A program made the translations under genes and the position numbers. Shown in pieces: positions 18,679-26,420 of a DNA stretch of 64,000 bases. The notes below the pieces were generated by a model. That model ran no database searches. It saw only the letters and a program-made list of their open reading frames with translations, and was not told the origin of the DNA. Numbering within the stretch: the stretch's first letter is position 1; each line of letters begins with the position of its first letter. This DNA comes from Gaiellasilicea sp963761905 (GTDB taxonomy: Bacteria > Actinomycetota > Thermoleophilia > Gaiellales > Gaiellaceae), in assembly GCA_963761905.1 (NCBI GenBank), contig CAVXIQ010000009.1, positions 21,352-85,351 of the forward strand. The letters are read 5' to 3'.

Positions 18679-19359
18679 ATGACCCGAGGTCGCCGCCACC
18701 CGTCGGTGGCAGGCATCGACCCGCAGGCTCTGGCCGAGTTCCAGGCGGGCATTCGCAAGCGGTACACCGACGAGCAGATCCTCGCAGAGCTGCGGGAGAG
18801 CGCCGAGCGACTCGGCAGGTCGCCGACGATGCGCGAGTTCGCAGCCGACACGCAGACGCGAGTCCATCCACAGACGGTGATCGAGCACTTCGGGAGCTGG
18901 AACGCCGCCAAGCGACAAGCGGGCCTCGTCCCACGCCGGTTCGCGACCCGCGAGGAGCTGCTCGGGCGGCTCCGGCTGCTCGGCGAGGAGCTTGGCCGAA
19001 CGCCCACCGCCCGCGACCTCGACGAGCGCAAGGGCTCGATGCCCTCGAAGTCCCTGCTCTGGCACACGTTCGGCTCGTTCGCGCAGGCGTTGAGGGAGGC
19101 GGGCTTCGACGTCCCACTCGGCGAGGAGCGGCTCGAACGGGCGGTCGAGCAGGGTGCCGTGCTCGCCCGCAGCCTCGGCCGATTGCCGAAGATGGACGAC
19201 TGGAAACGTGCCCGCCAGAACGATCCCTCGCTCCTCACCGAATGGCAGGTGTATCGGATGCTCGACGTGCAACCCGCGTGGGCCGCTTTCCAGTACCTCG
19301 TGCGGGAGCGACTCCAGGAGGAAGGCGCAAGCGTGGCGCCGGACGGAACCCTGACCTAG
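18679..19359 (+). CDS. Homing-endonuclease-associated repeat protein, no nuclease domain
   Basis: Protein of 226 aa made of three copies of the HNH/homing-endonuclease-associated repeat. Repeat 1 (about 29-82) runs from YTDEQILAELRESAERLGRS to HFGSWNAAKRQAGL. Repeat 2 (about 88-142) begins ATREELLGRLRLLGEELGRT and ends FGSFAQALREAGF. Repeat 3 (about 150-212) is more diverged and contains LGRLPKMDDW. In other proteins these repeats flank HNH nucleases or helix-turn-helix domains and are thought to bind DNA. No HNH residues are visible here. A regulatory DNA-binding role is inferred. The gene is monocistronic with a strong-looking promoter. Confidence 0.75.
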   Translation: MTRGRRHPSVAGIDPQALAEFQAGIRKRYTDEQILAELRESAERLGRSPTMREFAADTQTRVHPQTVIEHFGSWNAAKRQAGLVPRRFATREELLGRLRLLGEELGRTPTARDLDERKGSMPSKSLLWHTFGSFAQALREAGFDVPLGEERLERAVEQGAVLARSLGRLPKMDDWKRARQNDPSLLTEWQVYRMLDVQPAWAAFQYLVRERLQEEGASVAPDGTLT

Positions 19360-19362
19360 CCG

Positions 19363-20160
19363 CTACGCAGCTGCGAGCGCGATCGCCGCGAGCCGGCGAA
19401 GGCAGGAGTCGCCTTCGTGCGGAGCTCGAATCGAGGGGAGGACCGTCTCCTCGACGTACGAACGATCGGGGTGGAACCGGTGAGTGCTCTCGATCCGGCC
19501 GTCGACGGCGTGGAGCAGGGTTCCCTCGTCGACCTCGCGCTTCCGAAGCGTCAGCCGAAGCGTCCGCTCGAGCACCTCGAGCGCATCTCGAGTCGAGGCG
19601 AAGAAGAGCTCCTTGCTGCCGGTGCCGATCCAGAGCGGACGACCGAAGGCGCGGGCAATGAAGAGAGTCGAGGGAGCGCGCTCGTCGAGCCAGCTCGTCG
19701 CCATCGCCCCGTGCAGCTCCTCGAGCGCTTCCGGCCGCCCTTCGGCGTGCTCGGCGAGCGCGAAGATCGCCTCCGAGTCGACGGTCATCTCGGGCGTCGC
19801 GCGGGCGAAGCCGTAGCGGGCGAAGATCTCGTCGTCGTTGACGATGATCCCGTTGTGGATCCCGATCACGGCTCCGTGCCGGATGGGGTGGTTGTTCGCC
19901 TCGATCGTCGGATGGCCCTTCGTGTAGTCACGGACGTGCACGAGAACCTGCGTCGCGGCCGCCGGCACATGGACCTCGTCCAGCAGCGCGGTTGCCCCCG
20001 AGCGACGCTTGTGGATCCGGACGACCGGATCGCTCCCGCGATATGCATAGCCGACTGCATCGGCTCCTCGCTCGGCGATCCCGGCCAGCAGAGCCTGCGC
20101 CGCGAGCGTCTTGTTGACGCTGGAGGCTGGATCGAGGCTGTATCCGGCGATTCCACACAT
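19363..20160 (-). CDS. Stand-alone class II glutamine amidotransferase domain protein
   Basis: N-terminal-nucleophile glutaminase of 265 aa. MCGIAGYSLD supplies Cys2 as nucleophile after Met removal. HVRDYTKGHPTIEANNHPI and HNGIIVNDDEIF match the glutamine pocket of GlmS and PurF. Unlike those enzymes there is no synthase or phosphoribosyltransferase domain; the C-terminal part is short and ends LRRLAAIALAAA. Possible roles are a glutaminase subunit of an unlinked amidotransferase or a peptide-level amidase. TAGGAT (20175-20170) lies 9 nt upstream of the ATG on the minus strand. Confidence 0.75.
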   Translation of the reverse strand: MCGIAGYSLDPASSVNKTLAAQALLAGIAERGADAVGYAYRGSDPVVRIHKRRSGATALLDEVHVPAAATQVLVHVRDYTKGHPTIEANNHPIRHGAVIGIHNGIIVNDDEIFARYGFARATPEMTVDSEAIFALAEHAEGRPEALEELHGAMATSWLDERAPSTLFIARAFGRPLWIGTGSKELFFASTRDALEVLERTLRLTLRKREVDEGTLLHAVDGRIESTHRFHPDRSYVEETVLPSIRAPHEGDSCLRRLAAIALAAA

Positions 20161-20169
20161 ATCTACTGA

Positions 20170-20175
20170 ATCCTA
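20170..20175 (-). promoter_or_regulatory. -10 element TAGGAT for the glutaminase gene
   Basis: Minus-strand TAGGAT with 9 nt to the ATG at 20160. No Shine-Dalgarno sequence precedes the start. Confidence 0.4.
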
Positions 20176-20346
20176 CGACTGTTATCGGCTGGTGAACCCA
20201 CGACTTGAAGAGCGTAGACGCAAGGTGTATTGGCGAAGTTAGGACGACGTTGCGACTCTCTCTTCGAGAGCGGGAGCCCAGTCCCTCGCCGCGTTCGAGT
20301 GGCGCCGCTCAAGCCGCTCACGCTCTCCGCCGATAGAGCCAGCACT

Positions 20347-21324
20347 GTGGAGCACAACGCCGCCGAGCCACTCGCCGATACGGGCGCCGACCAGGGCACC
20401 GAGCCCTATCTGGAGCTCCTGCCGGCCCTCGACGATCCGGCTGTCGGGGAGGAGGACGAGAGCGACGACGACCACGGTGCCGACACACCGCCGAGCGTCG
20501 AGACCACCCAGGATCCGCTCAAGCTCTACGTGCGTGCGATCGGCGACGGCCGGCTCCTGACGACGAGCGAGGAGCGCGAGCTCGCGCGGCGCAAGGATCT
20601 CGGCGACGAGGCGGCCAAGCGACGGCTGATCGAGTCGAACCTGCGCCTCGTGATGTCGATCACGCGCAACTACACGAAGGCCGGCGTTCCTCTGCTCGAC
20701 CTGATCCAGGAGGGCAACCTCGGCCTGATCCGCGCCGTCGAGAAATTCGACTACAAGATGGGCTTCAAGCTCTCGACGTACGCCACCTGGTGGATCCGGC
20801 AAGCGGTGACCCGCGCGCTCGCCGAACAGGGACGCACGATTCGGCTGCCCGTCCACGTCGCCGAGCAGGTTCGCCGCGTGACCCGCTCGCGCCGGCTCCT
20901 CGCTCAGAAGCTCAACCGCGAGCCGAAGCTCGAGGAGATCGCCGAGGAGAGCGGCTTCACGGTGCAGCGCGTCCAGGATCTACTCGAGCTCGTCGAGGAC
21001 TCACTCAGCCTCGAGACTCCTGTCGGCGACGGCGAGAGCCTGTACGGCGACCTGATCCAGGACACGAAGTCCGCCGAGCCGGACGTGGAGACGGCCGAGC
21101 GGCTCCGCGCGCACGAGCTCGCCGAGGCGCTCGAGGTCCTGAATCCTCGCATGCGACTGGTGCTCGTCCAGCGTTTCGGGTTGGGCGGGGCCACGCCTCA
21201 GACGCTCGAAGAGGTGGGAGCCGGGCTCGGCATCACCCGCGAACGGGTTCGCCAGCTCGAGTCCCGGGCGCTCCGCGAGCTGCGCGCAGTCGCTCCCGCG
21301 CTCGAGTTCTACCTGCGCAGCTAG
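20347..21324 (+). CDS. RNA polymerase sigma factor, sigma-70 family group 1/2
   Basis: Sigma-70 factor of about 325 aa. Region 1.2 contains DPLKLYVRAIGDGRLLTTSE. Region 2 contains NLRLVMSITRNYTKAGVPLL, LIQEGNLGLIRAVEKFDYKM and STYATWWIRQA, the core-binding and -10 recognition helices. Region 4 ends with GITRERVRQLESRALRELR. GTG 20347 is preferred because codons between the in-frame TTG 20230 and 20347 are atypical, including TTA and AGA. A weak TAGAGC lies 7 nt upstream. Region 1.1 is not evident, unlike the convergent neighbour. It may be a stationary-phase or alternative principal sigma. Confidence 0.88.
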   Translation: MEHNAAEPLADTGADQGTEPYLELLPALDDPAVGEEDESDDDHGADTPPSVETTQDPLKLYVRAIGDGRLLTTSEERELARRKDLGDEAAKRRLIESNLRLVMSITRNYTKAGVPLLDLIQEGNLGLIRAVEKFDYKMGFKLSTYATWWIRQAVTRALAEQGRTIRLPVHVAEQVRRVTRSRRLLAQKLNREPKLEEIAEESGFTVQRVQDLLELVEDSLSLETPVGDGESLYGDLIQDTKSAEPDVETAERLRAHELAEALEVLNPRMRLVLVQRFGLGGATPQTLEEVGAGLGITRERVRQLESRALRELRAVAPALEFYLRS

Positions 21325-21333
21325 AAACGCGAG

Positions 21334-22392
21334 CTACAGCCCGACGGCTTCCATTTCCCGGACCGTCGAGAGGCGCTTCAGCGAGTCGATCTCGATCTGG
21401 CGAACCCGTTCCCGCGTGAGCCCGAGCCGGCGACCGATCTCCTCGAGCGTCCTGGGCTCCGAGTCGGCGAGCCCGTAGCGCAGGATCACGACCTGCCGTT
21501 CGCGCTCTCCGAGCGTCCCGAGGGCCTCTCGAAGAGCCTGACTGCGGAGCGAGACCTCGACTTCCTCCTCGGGTAGGGGGCCTTCACCGGCCACGAAGTC
21601 GCCGAACACCGCGTCCTCGGTCTCGCCGACCGGTTGGTCGAGGCTCGTCGAGGCCCGGGCGGCCGCGCGCACCTCGATCGCCTGCTGCAGCGGCAGCGAG
21701 GCCTCCTCGGCGATCTCCTCGAGCTTCGGCTCGCGGCCGAGTTGCGTCCAGAGGGTGCGCTCGGCGCGATTCATCTTCTGGAGCCGCTCGACGATGTGCA
21801 CCGGCATCCGGATCGTCCGCGCCTTGTCGGCGAGGGCTCGTGCCACCGCCTGGCGGATCCACCACGTGGCGTAGGTCGAGAACTTGAAGCCACGGCGCCA
21901 GTCGAACTTCTCGACGGCTCGGATCAGGCCGAGCGTCCCTTCCTGGATCAGATCGAGAAACGGAAGTCCCTGGTTTCGATAGTTCTTCGCGATCGAGACG
22001 ACGAGGCGGAGATTCGACTGGATCATGTGCTGCTTCGCCTGCATGTCGCCGCGCTCGATCCGCTTCGCGAGCTCGACCTCCTGAGCCGCCGTCAGGAGCT
22101 GATGACGGCCGGCCTCCCGCAGGAAGAGCTGGAGCGCGTCGGTCGTCGTCTCGGCCGCAGCCGCCGGCGCAGGGGCGGGAGCCGGCTCCTCGGGCTTGGC
22201 GCCTTCGACCACGTCGATCCCGCGCTGCTCGAGCTCGCGGAAGAGCGCATCCTGCTCGAGCGCGTCGAGCTCGTGGGTCTCGACGAGCTCGGCGACCTCG
22301 ACTGCACGGATGACGCCGATCTGCTCGGACGCCTCGAGCAGTTGCTGGATCTCCTCGTGCTGCAGAAGATGGTCGATGTCGATCGTCGTCAT
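21334..22392 (-). CDS. rpoD: Principal RNA polymerase sigma factor
   Basis: Sigma-70 factor of 352 aa with an N-terminal region 1.1-like helical part (HLLQHEEIQQLLEASEQIGV ... TLELDALEQD type), an Ala/Pro-rich linker, and regions 1.2 to 4. Marks are DALQLFLREAGRHQLLTAAQ, SNLRLVVSIAKNYRNQGLPF, FSTYATWWIRQAVARALAD and GLTRERVRQIEIDSLKRL. Presence of region 1.1 and consensus region 2.4 support a housekeeping role. ATG 22392 is chosen over longer starts because MTTIDIDHLL begins the conserved part. It is tail to tail with the other sigma gene, 9 nt apart. Confidence 0.88.
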   Translation of the reverse strand: MTTIDIDHLLQHEEIQQLLEASEQIGVIRAVEVAELVETHELDALEQDALFRELEQRGIDVVEGAKPEEPAPAPAPAAAAETTTDALQLFLREAGRHQLLTAAQEVELAKRIERGDMQAKQHMIQSNLRLVVSIAKNYRNQGLPFLDLIQEGTLGLIRAVEKFDWRRGFKFSTYATWWIRQAVARALADKARTIRMPVHIVERLQKMNRAERTLWTQLGREPKLEEIAEEASLPLQQAIEVRAAARASTSLDQPVGETEDAVFGDFVAGEGPLPEEEVEVSLRSQALREALGTLGERERQVVILRYGLADSEPRTLEEIGRRLGLTRERVRQIEIDSLKRLSTVREMEAVGL

Positions 22393-22497
22393 AAGGGGGC
22401 GGCACGAAGCCTTGGGGGCTTCTACCTGCAGCATCCGCCTCTCAAACGCCCGATGCAAAACTGGCCGTGCAGTCGGTGCACGAGAATGGACGTTATG

Positions 22498-23376
22498 TCA
22501 AGTTGACGAAGAAGGCCGCCGCACGGTCGCGAGCACGATCCCGCAGATCACCACCCCTACCCCCGCCAGCTGGACTCGGGACGGATTCTCGTCGACGAGC
22601 ACGATCGCGAAGAGAACCGCCGCGACAGGTTGCAGTGTCAGCACGACCGAGCTGATCGCGGCCTTCGCGAGCGGCAGCGCCGTCGCGATCAGCAGCCAGC
22701 CGAGAACCTGCGACGTCAGCGCGAGCGTCACGAGCCAGGCGAACGACTCCCATGAAGTCCGCAGCTCGAGCTCGCCCAGCAGCCAGCCTGCAGGTAGGAC
22801 GACCAGCGCAGACGCGAGCGTGGCGTGAAAGAGCGCCCCGCCGGAGCGGCGCACGTCGGCCGAGCCCGCGCGAAGGGCGAGCAAGAACCCGGCGTAAGCA
22901 ACCGCGGTGAGCACGCCGAAGAGCACGCCGAGAGCGGGATCGCTGCCGTACGCGCCCTCGCCGAAGGCGCCGGAAATGAGGACGACGCCGATCAGCACCA
23001 CCGGAACTGCGGCGACGATTCGCGCTCCCGGCCGCTCGGAGAGGAGGAGCCAGGCGGCGATCGGGACGATGACGACCTGAACGTTGCCGAGGACCGTCGC
23101 GAGCCCGGCCCCCACTCCGGCGATCGAGTGGTGCCAGAGAATCAGGTCGGCCGCGAAGAAGGCGCCGGCGAGCCAGGCGAGAGCACGCGCTCGCGTTCCT
23201 CTGGATCCGAAGCGCCGACGCTCGATGAGCGCGATCGCAAGGAGCGCCGGCAGCGCATACAGGCAACGGTAGAACGCGGCCGTCGAGGGAGTGACGTCCG
23301 CGAGCCGAACGAGGATGCCCGAGAACGCGATGCACGCCGCCCCGGCGACGAGAAGGGGAATCGGCCGGCCGCTCAG
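22498..23376 (-). CDS. EamA/DMT family transporter, probable CTG start
   Basis: Ten-helix drug/metabolite transporter of about 292 aa built from two EamA repeats. The first opens PLLVAGAACIAFSGILVRLA and includes ADLILWHHSIAG; the second includes ALGVLFGVLTAVAYAGFLLA and LTLQPVAAVLFAIVLVDENP. These proteins export small metabolites or amino acids; the substrate is unknown. No ATG, GTG or TTG lies in frame near the expected N-terminus. CTG 23376-23374 overlaps the uppP stop as CTGA and begins the protein at the right place (L-S-G-R-P-I-P), so I call it as the start. Confidence 0.8.
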   Translation of the reverse strand: MSGRPIPLLVAGAACIAFSGILVRLADVTPSTAAFYRCLYALPALLAIALIERRRFGSRGTRARALAWLAGAFFAADLILWHHSIAGVGAGLATVLGNVQVVIVPIAAWLLLSERPGARIVAAVPVVLIGVVLISGAFGEGAYGSDPALGVLFGVLTAVAYAGFLLALRAGSADVRRSGGALFHATLASALVVLPAGWLLGELELRTSWESFAWLVTLALTSQVLGWLLIATALPLAKAAISSVVLTLQPVAAVLFAIVLVDENPSRVQLAGVGVVICGIVLATVRRPSSST

Positions 23377-24311
23377 AAACCCGCCGTGCGGACGCCGGTT
23401 GCGATCAGCAGAAGCACGATTGCGGCCACGAGCAACCGGTAGACGACGAAGATCGTGTAGTTGTGCCGGCGGACGTAGCCGAGCAGCGCCGAGATCGCGA
23501 GGAGGCCGCTCGCGCCGGACGCGAGCGAACCGACGACGAAGGGCCCGGCCGTCCCCGGCGGCAGATCGGCGAGCAGGACGTCGCCGATCCCTTTGTACGC
23601 CACCGCGCCGAACGTGATCGGGACGAGAAGGAGAAACGAGAAGCGGGCGGCCGAGTCGCGGTCGAGGCCGAGGAACCTGCCCGCCGTGATCGTGATCCCG
23701 GAGCGTGAGACGCCCGGCATCAGCGAGAGGCACTGCGCGAGCCCGACCGCGATCGCCGAGCGCAGGCCCAGGTCTCCCATCTGTCTCGCCTCCGGCCGAC
23801 GGTCCGCCAGCCACAGCAGCCCGCCGAAGGGCGCGAGCAGAAGTGCGATCTGCCACGGCTCTCCCAGGCGTTCGGCGATCAGGTTCTCGCCGAGCGCGCC
23901 GACGAGCGCCGCGGGGACTGTCGCGATCGCGACGAGCCAGGAAATCCGCTCGTCCACCGACGCGATCCGGCGGTGCCGCACCGAGGCGATCCATGCCTTC
24001 GCCAGTCGAATGAGATCCTCGTGGAAGTACGCGACGACGGCGACCAGCGTCCCGAGATGGAGCGAGACGTCGAACGTCTGGTTGAACGCGTCGTTCTCCT
24101 TCAGGAATTCCCAGTCGAAGAGCCAGGGGACGAGGATCAGGTGACCCGACGATGAGATCGGAAGCAACTCGGTCGCACCCTGGACGAGGCCGAGCACGAG
24201 CGCCTGCCAGTTCGACAGTGCGGCCGCGCTGTCCCCCACCCCGAACACCGTGAGGACGAGGGCAACCGATAACGCGATGCCCGCGGCGAGGTAGACGCGG
24301 GCCCGGTCCAT
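23373..24311 (-). CDS. uppP: Undecaprenyl-diphosphatase
   Basis: BacA-type membrane phosphatase of 312 aa that recycles undecaprenyl pyrophosphate to the monophosphate carrier for cell wall synthesis; overproduction gives bacitracin resistance. The two active-site signatures are ELLPISSSGHL near residue 48 and PGVSRSGITI near residue 190, with eight predicted membrane helices. TAGGAT lies 6 nt before ATG 24311, so the transcript is probably leaderless. The stop is coupled to the transporter gene. Confidence 0.96.
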   Translation of the reverse strand: MDRARVYLAAGIALSVALVLTVFGVGDSAAALSNWQALVLGLVQGATELLPISSSGHLILVPWLFDWEFLKENDAFNQTFDVSLHLGTLVAVVAYFHEDLIRLAKAWIASVRHRRIASVDERISWLVAIATVPAALVGALGENLIAERLGEPWQIALLLAPFGGLLWLADRRPEARQMGDLGLRSAIAVGLAQCLSLMPGVSRSGITITAGRFLGLDRDSAARFSFLLLVPITFGAVAYKGIGDVLLADLPPGTAGPFVVGSLASGASGLLAISALLGYVRRHNYTIFVVYRLLVAAIVLLLIATGVRTAGF

Positions 24312-24317
24312 CGCGCG

Positions 24318-24323
24318 ATCCTA
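24318..24323 (-). promoter_or_regulatory. -10 element TAGGAT for uppP
   Basis: Minus-strand TAGGAT followed by 6 nt and the uppP ATG. Confidence 0.6.
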
Positions 24324-24682
24324 GAGAAACCCGCACGGCCACCAACAGCTCGAGCCACTCGAGGCGAGCCAACCGCTTTGATCAGCGAGCCCCGAACCCG
24401 ACCCACGCAGCTTCAGGGATCTTCGCGCGACAGGGATCTGCTCCCGCAGATCCCTGTCGCTGCGCAAAAATTCAGGGAGCCGGTGGCGCTTTCGTCCACC
24501 GAACCCGCTGACTTTCCGCTTGCGCGTACGGCCCTCGAGCTCGGTTTCGGTCTACTCGCGCTCCGTGCTCCCTGCAAGCGAGAACCTAGTGCCCCGTCAC
24601 CTCGCGGGCAAGCCCGACCGCCGACGATTGCTGCAAATTGCGCACGATTTGCGTTCGGGCAGACGATGCTCCTGGCTCCAGT
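24324..24682. other. Gene-free interval between uppP and a small membrane gene
   Basis: About 360 nt between divergent genes. It holds a 15-bp perfect hairpin with conserved flanks (separate entry) and otherwise no frame or RNA gene that I can support. Part of it is less GC-rich than the coding regions, for example TTGCTGCAAATTGCGCACG near 24630. Confidence 0.5.
24416..24470. repeat. Dispersed hairpin element, copy 1
   Basis: GGGATCTTCGCGCGA (24416-24430) leads into a 15-bp perfect stem, GCGACAGGGATCTGC (24427-24441) and GCAGATCCCTGTCGC (24446-24460), with a TCCC loop, then TGCGCAAAAA. The flanks match copy 2 at 33809-33860 while the stem bases differ and remain paired. Confidence 0.75.
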
Positions 24683-24688
24683 TAGGAT
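24683..24688 (+). promoter_or_regulatory. -10 element TAGGAT, leaderless type
   Basis: TAGGAT is followed by 7 nt and ATG 24696. Confidence 0.5.
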
Positions 24689-24695
24689 CCGCCCC

Positions 24696-24884
24696 ATGCA
24701 CCTCCGGATGCCGAGCATCGACCAGGGCGTTCAGGCGTTCGTCTGGGCTGCGCTCTTCTTCGTGATCCTCTGGCTCGGCATGCTCGCGGTCGGGGTCGCC
24801 GGCGGAACCGCACTGATCCTCGCGCTCGTCTCGAGCGGTGCGATCTTCCTGTTTGTCCGCCTGCGGGGCGGAACGAGCAGCTAG
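24696..24884 (+). CDS. Small two-helix membrane protein
   Basis: Protein of 62 aa starting MHLRMPSIDQGVQAF. It has two hydrophobic segments separated by a Gly-rich turn: ALFFVILWLGMLAVGVAGG and ALILALVSSGAIFLFVRL. There is no similarity I can name. A longer upstream frame exists, but TAGGAT 7 nt before this ATG and the sharp change in codon quality support the short form. Its stop overlaps that of a possible minus-strand small gene. Confidence 0.6.
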   Translation: MHLRMPSIDQGVQAFVWAALFFVILWLGMLAVGVAGGTALILALVSSGAIFLFVRLRGGTSS

Positions 24885-25048
24885 CGCGAGCTGACGAGCG
24901 CCGAAACGAGGCGGTGCGCCAGCTCGGATCCGACGACTGCCTCCAGTCGAGCGAAGGCGGTGAGCGATCCGTCTTCGAGCGCCGCGCCGTCGGCGAACGG
25001 CGTGGTTGCTGCAGCCGGATCTGGCTGAAAGACGGCGGCAGCATCCAT
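24881..25048 (-). CDS. Possible small protein, 55 aa, unknown
   Basis: A minus-strand frame from ATG 25048 to TAG encodes MDAAAVFQPDPAAATTP and onward to FARLEAVVGSELAHRLVSAL. Third codon positions are mostly G or C, and a TAGGAG-like hexamer lies 5 nt before the ATG. It overlaps the 3' end of the small membrane gene by 4 nt, tail to tail. There is no family match, so coding status is uncertain. Confidence 0.35.
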   Translation of the reverse strand: MDAAAVFQPDPAAATTPFADGAALEDGSLTAFARLEAVVGSELAHRLVSALVSSR

Positions 25049-25110
25049 CCCGACTCCTATCGACGCGGCGGGCGCGCCAGCGCGATCCCTGGCGCGAGTG
25101 AACGAGCTCC

Positions 25111-25710
25111 TCAGCTGTCGTCGCGGTCGCTCCCCGCCCCCGCGCGACGGAATCCGTAGCGGCGACCGCGGTCGTCGTCGACCCCGTCTCGAGAGCCTGC
25201 GCGCTCGGCGGTCAACGCCTCGTCGGCGTCGCGATCGTGGTCGGCAGCGACCGGTGCGACCCGCCGCTCCTCGTCGGGCGGAAGGTCGGCTGGACGCCGG
25301 GGTCCCGTCGTGTCGAACGTGAGCCCGAACGTCAGTCCGATCACGAATGCGACCGCCGAGAGCACCTCACCGAGATCGCTCACCACGGCGGCGATGCCGA
25401 GGTCACGTGACCAATTCGACGTGTTGAAGAAGTCGGCCGGCTGGCGAGACAGCAGAACCCAGCCTCCGACGGCGAGCACCGGCAGGAACCCGAGCAGGAA
25501 GACGCCGGGCGAGATGCGCGGCCAGCCCCATTTCGTCCAGCCCCCCAGGATCTGCGAGAGCGCCATCGTGAGCCCCGCAGCCGCGATCAGGCCGTAGGTC
25601 GTCCAGTACTCGGACGCCGAGTCGGAGCCGATCTGGGCGGCGAGCCAGATCAGGAACCCGGCCACACCTGCGCCGACGAGCGTCGAGATCCCTCTGGTGA
25701 AATCGATCAT
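25111..25710 (-). CDS. Four-helix membrane protein, unknown function
   Basis: Protein of 199 aa. Four hydrophobic segments are visible: about 5-24 (LVGAGVAGFLIWLAAQIG), 33-53, 63-85 (VFLLGFLPVLAVGGWVLL) and 110-130. A charged, Asp/Arg-rich tail of about 70 residues follows and is probably cytoplasmic. ATG 25710 is preferred over an upstream start because GGAGG lies 5 nt ahead of it and MIDFTRG begins the membrane domain. I do not recognise the family. It stands alone between unrelated genes. Confidence 0.65.
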   Translation of the reverse strand: MIDFTRGISTLVGAGVAGFLIWLAAQIGSDSASEYWTTYGLIAAAGLTMALSQILGGWTKWGWPRISPGVFLLGFLPVLAVGGWVLLSRQPADFFNTSNWSRDLGIAAVVSDLGEVLSAVAFVIGLTFGLTFDTTGPRRPADLPPDEERRVAPVAADHDRDADEALTAERAGSRDGVDDDRGRRYGFRRAGAGSDRDDS

Positions 25711-25782
25711 CACAGCCTCCGTTTCGCGGGTCGTCCGGGTCGTACCCGGCACGGATGAAACGAGTCAGGGGCTCTTAGAGAT

Positions 25783-26385
25783 TCAGGCGGCGAGATTCAG
25801 GCGGCGCTCGTCGAATCGCGACGAGTAGAGCTCGGCGCGGAACCGATCGACCGCGGCGCCGACGTCGTCGGCGAAGACGTGGTCGACGACGCCGACGCTT
25901 GCGTCGTTCCAGAACGGCAGATCGACGTGCGCCTGCGTGACGAGATTGACCGAGAGGGCGAGGCAGGCCGGACAGCGAACGGCGAGCCCTAGGCTGCGCC
26001 CCCCGGGAACGACCGCCACGAACGAGGAGGGGAACACGGGACGCGGACGTCCTTCCGGGTAGCAGTAGAAGCTCCACGGCCACTCGCCCGCGACGAGACG
26101 GCGCGCCGAGGCGCCGGTGAGCTCGGCGCCGGCGTCGTCCAGCCGAGACGTCATCAGGTTGAGAAAGTCGCCGACAGCGGCACCGAGCGGTGCCCAGTCG
26201 AGCTCGTCGTGCGCGACGAGGCCGGTGTGCTCGTCACCGCATCCGCACGCGAAGAGCACGCCGTACACGGCGGGATGAGCGGCGCCGGGCAATCGCTCGA
26301 GCCGCCGGAACGCGGACAGCGTCACCTGTGCCTGATCGCGCCGAGGACACGAGAACGTGTACCGCCCGGTGAGCGCGTCGTACAT
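25783..26385 (-). CDS. Cysteine-rich conserved hypothetical protein
   Basis: Protein of 200 aa beginning MYDALTGRYTFSCPRRDQAQ. Cysteines at 13, 47, 49, 108, 138 and 141 (CGCGDEH and CPAC) suggest a zinc-binding site. The middle has a Trp-rich block, EWPWSFYCYPEG. It looks like a lineage-specific family, and no function can be given. The last codons sit in a 14-bp tandem duplication, GAGATTCAGGCGGC twice at about 25779-25806, which includes the stop. Confidence 0.6.
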   Translation of the reverse strand: MYDALTGRYTFSCPRRDQAQVTLSAFRRLERLPGAAHPAVYGVLFACGCGDEHTGLVAHDELDWAPLGAAVGDFLNLMTSRLDDAGAELTGASARRLVAGEWPWSFYCYPEGRPRPVFPSSFVAVVPGGRSLGLAVRCPACLALSVNLVTQAHVDLPFWNDASVGVVDHVFADDVGAAVDRFRAELYSSRFDERRLNLAA

Positions 26386-26420
26386 GGCCGAACTCTTATC
26401 GGTCGCTCGGACGGATCTCT

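Noticed and set aside
25779..25806. A 14-bp tandem duplication GAGATTCAGGCGGC as a functional site.
   Set aside because: It lies at the 3' end of a coding region and looks like simple slippage; no promoter or operator context.
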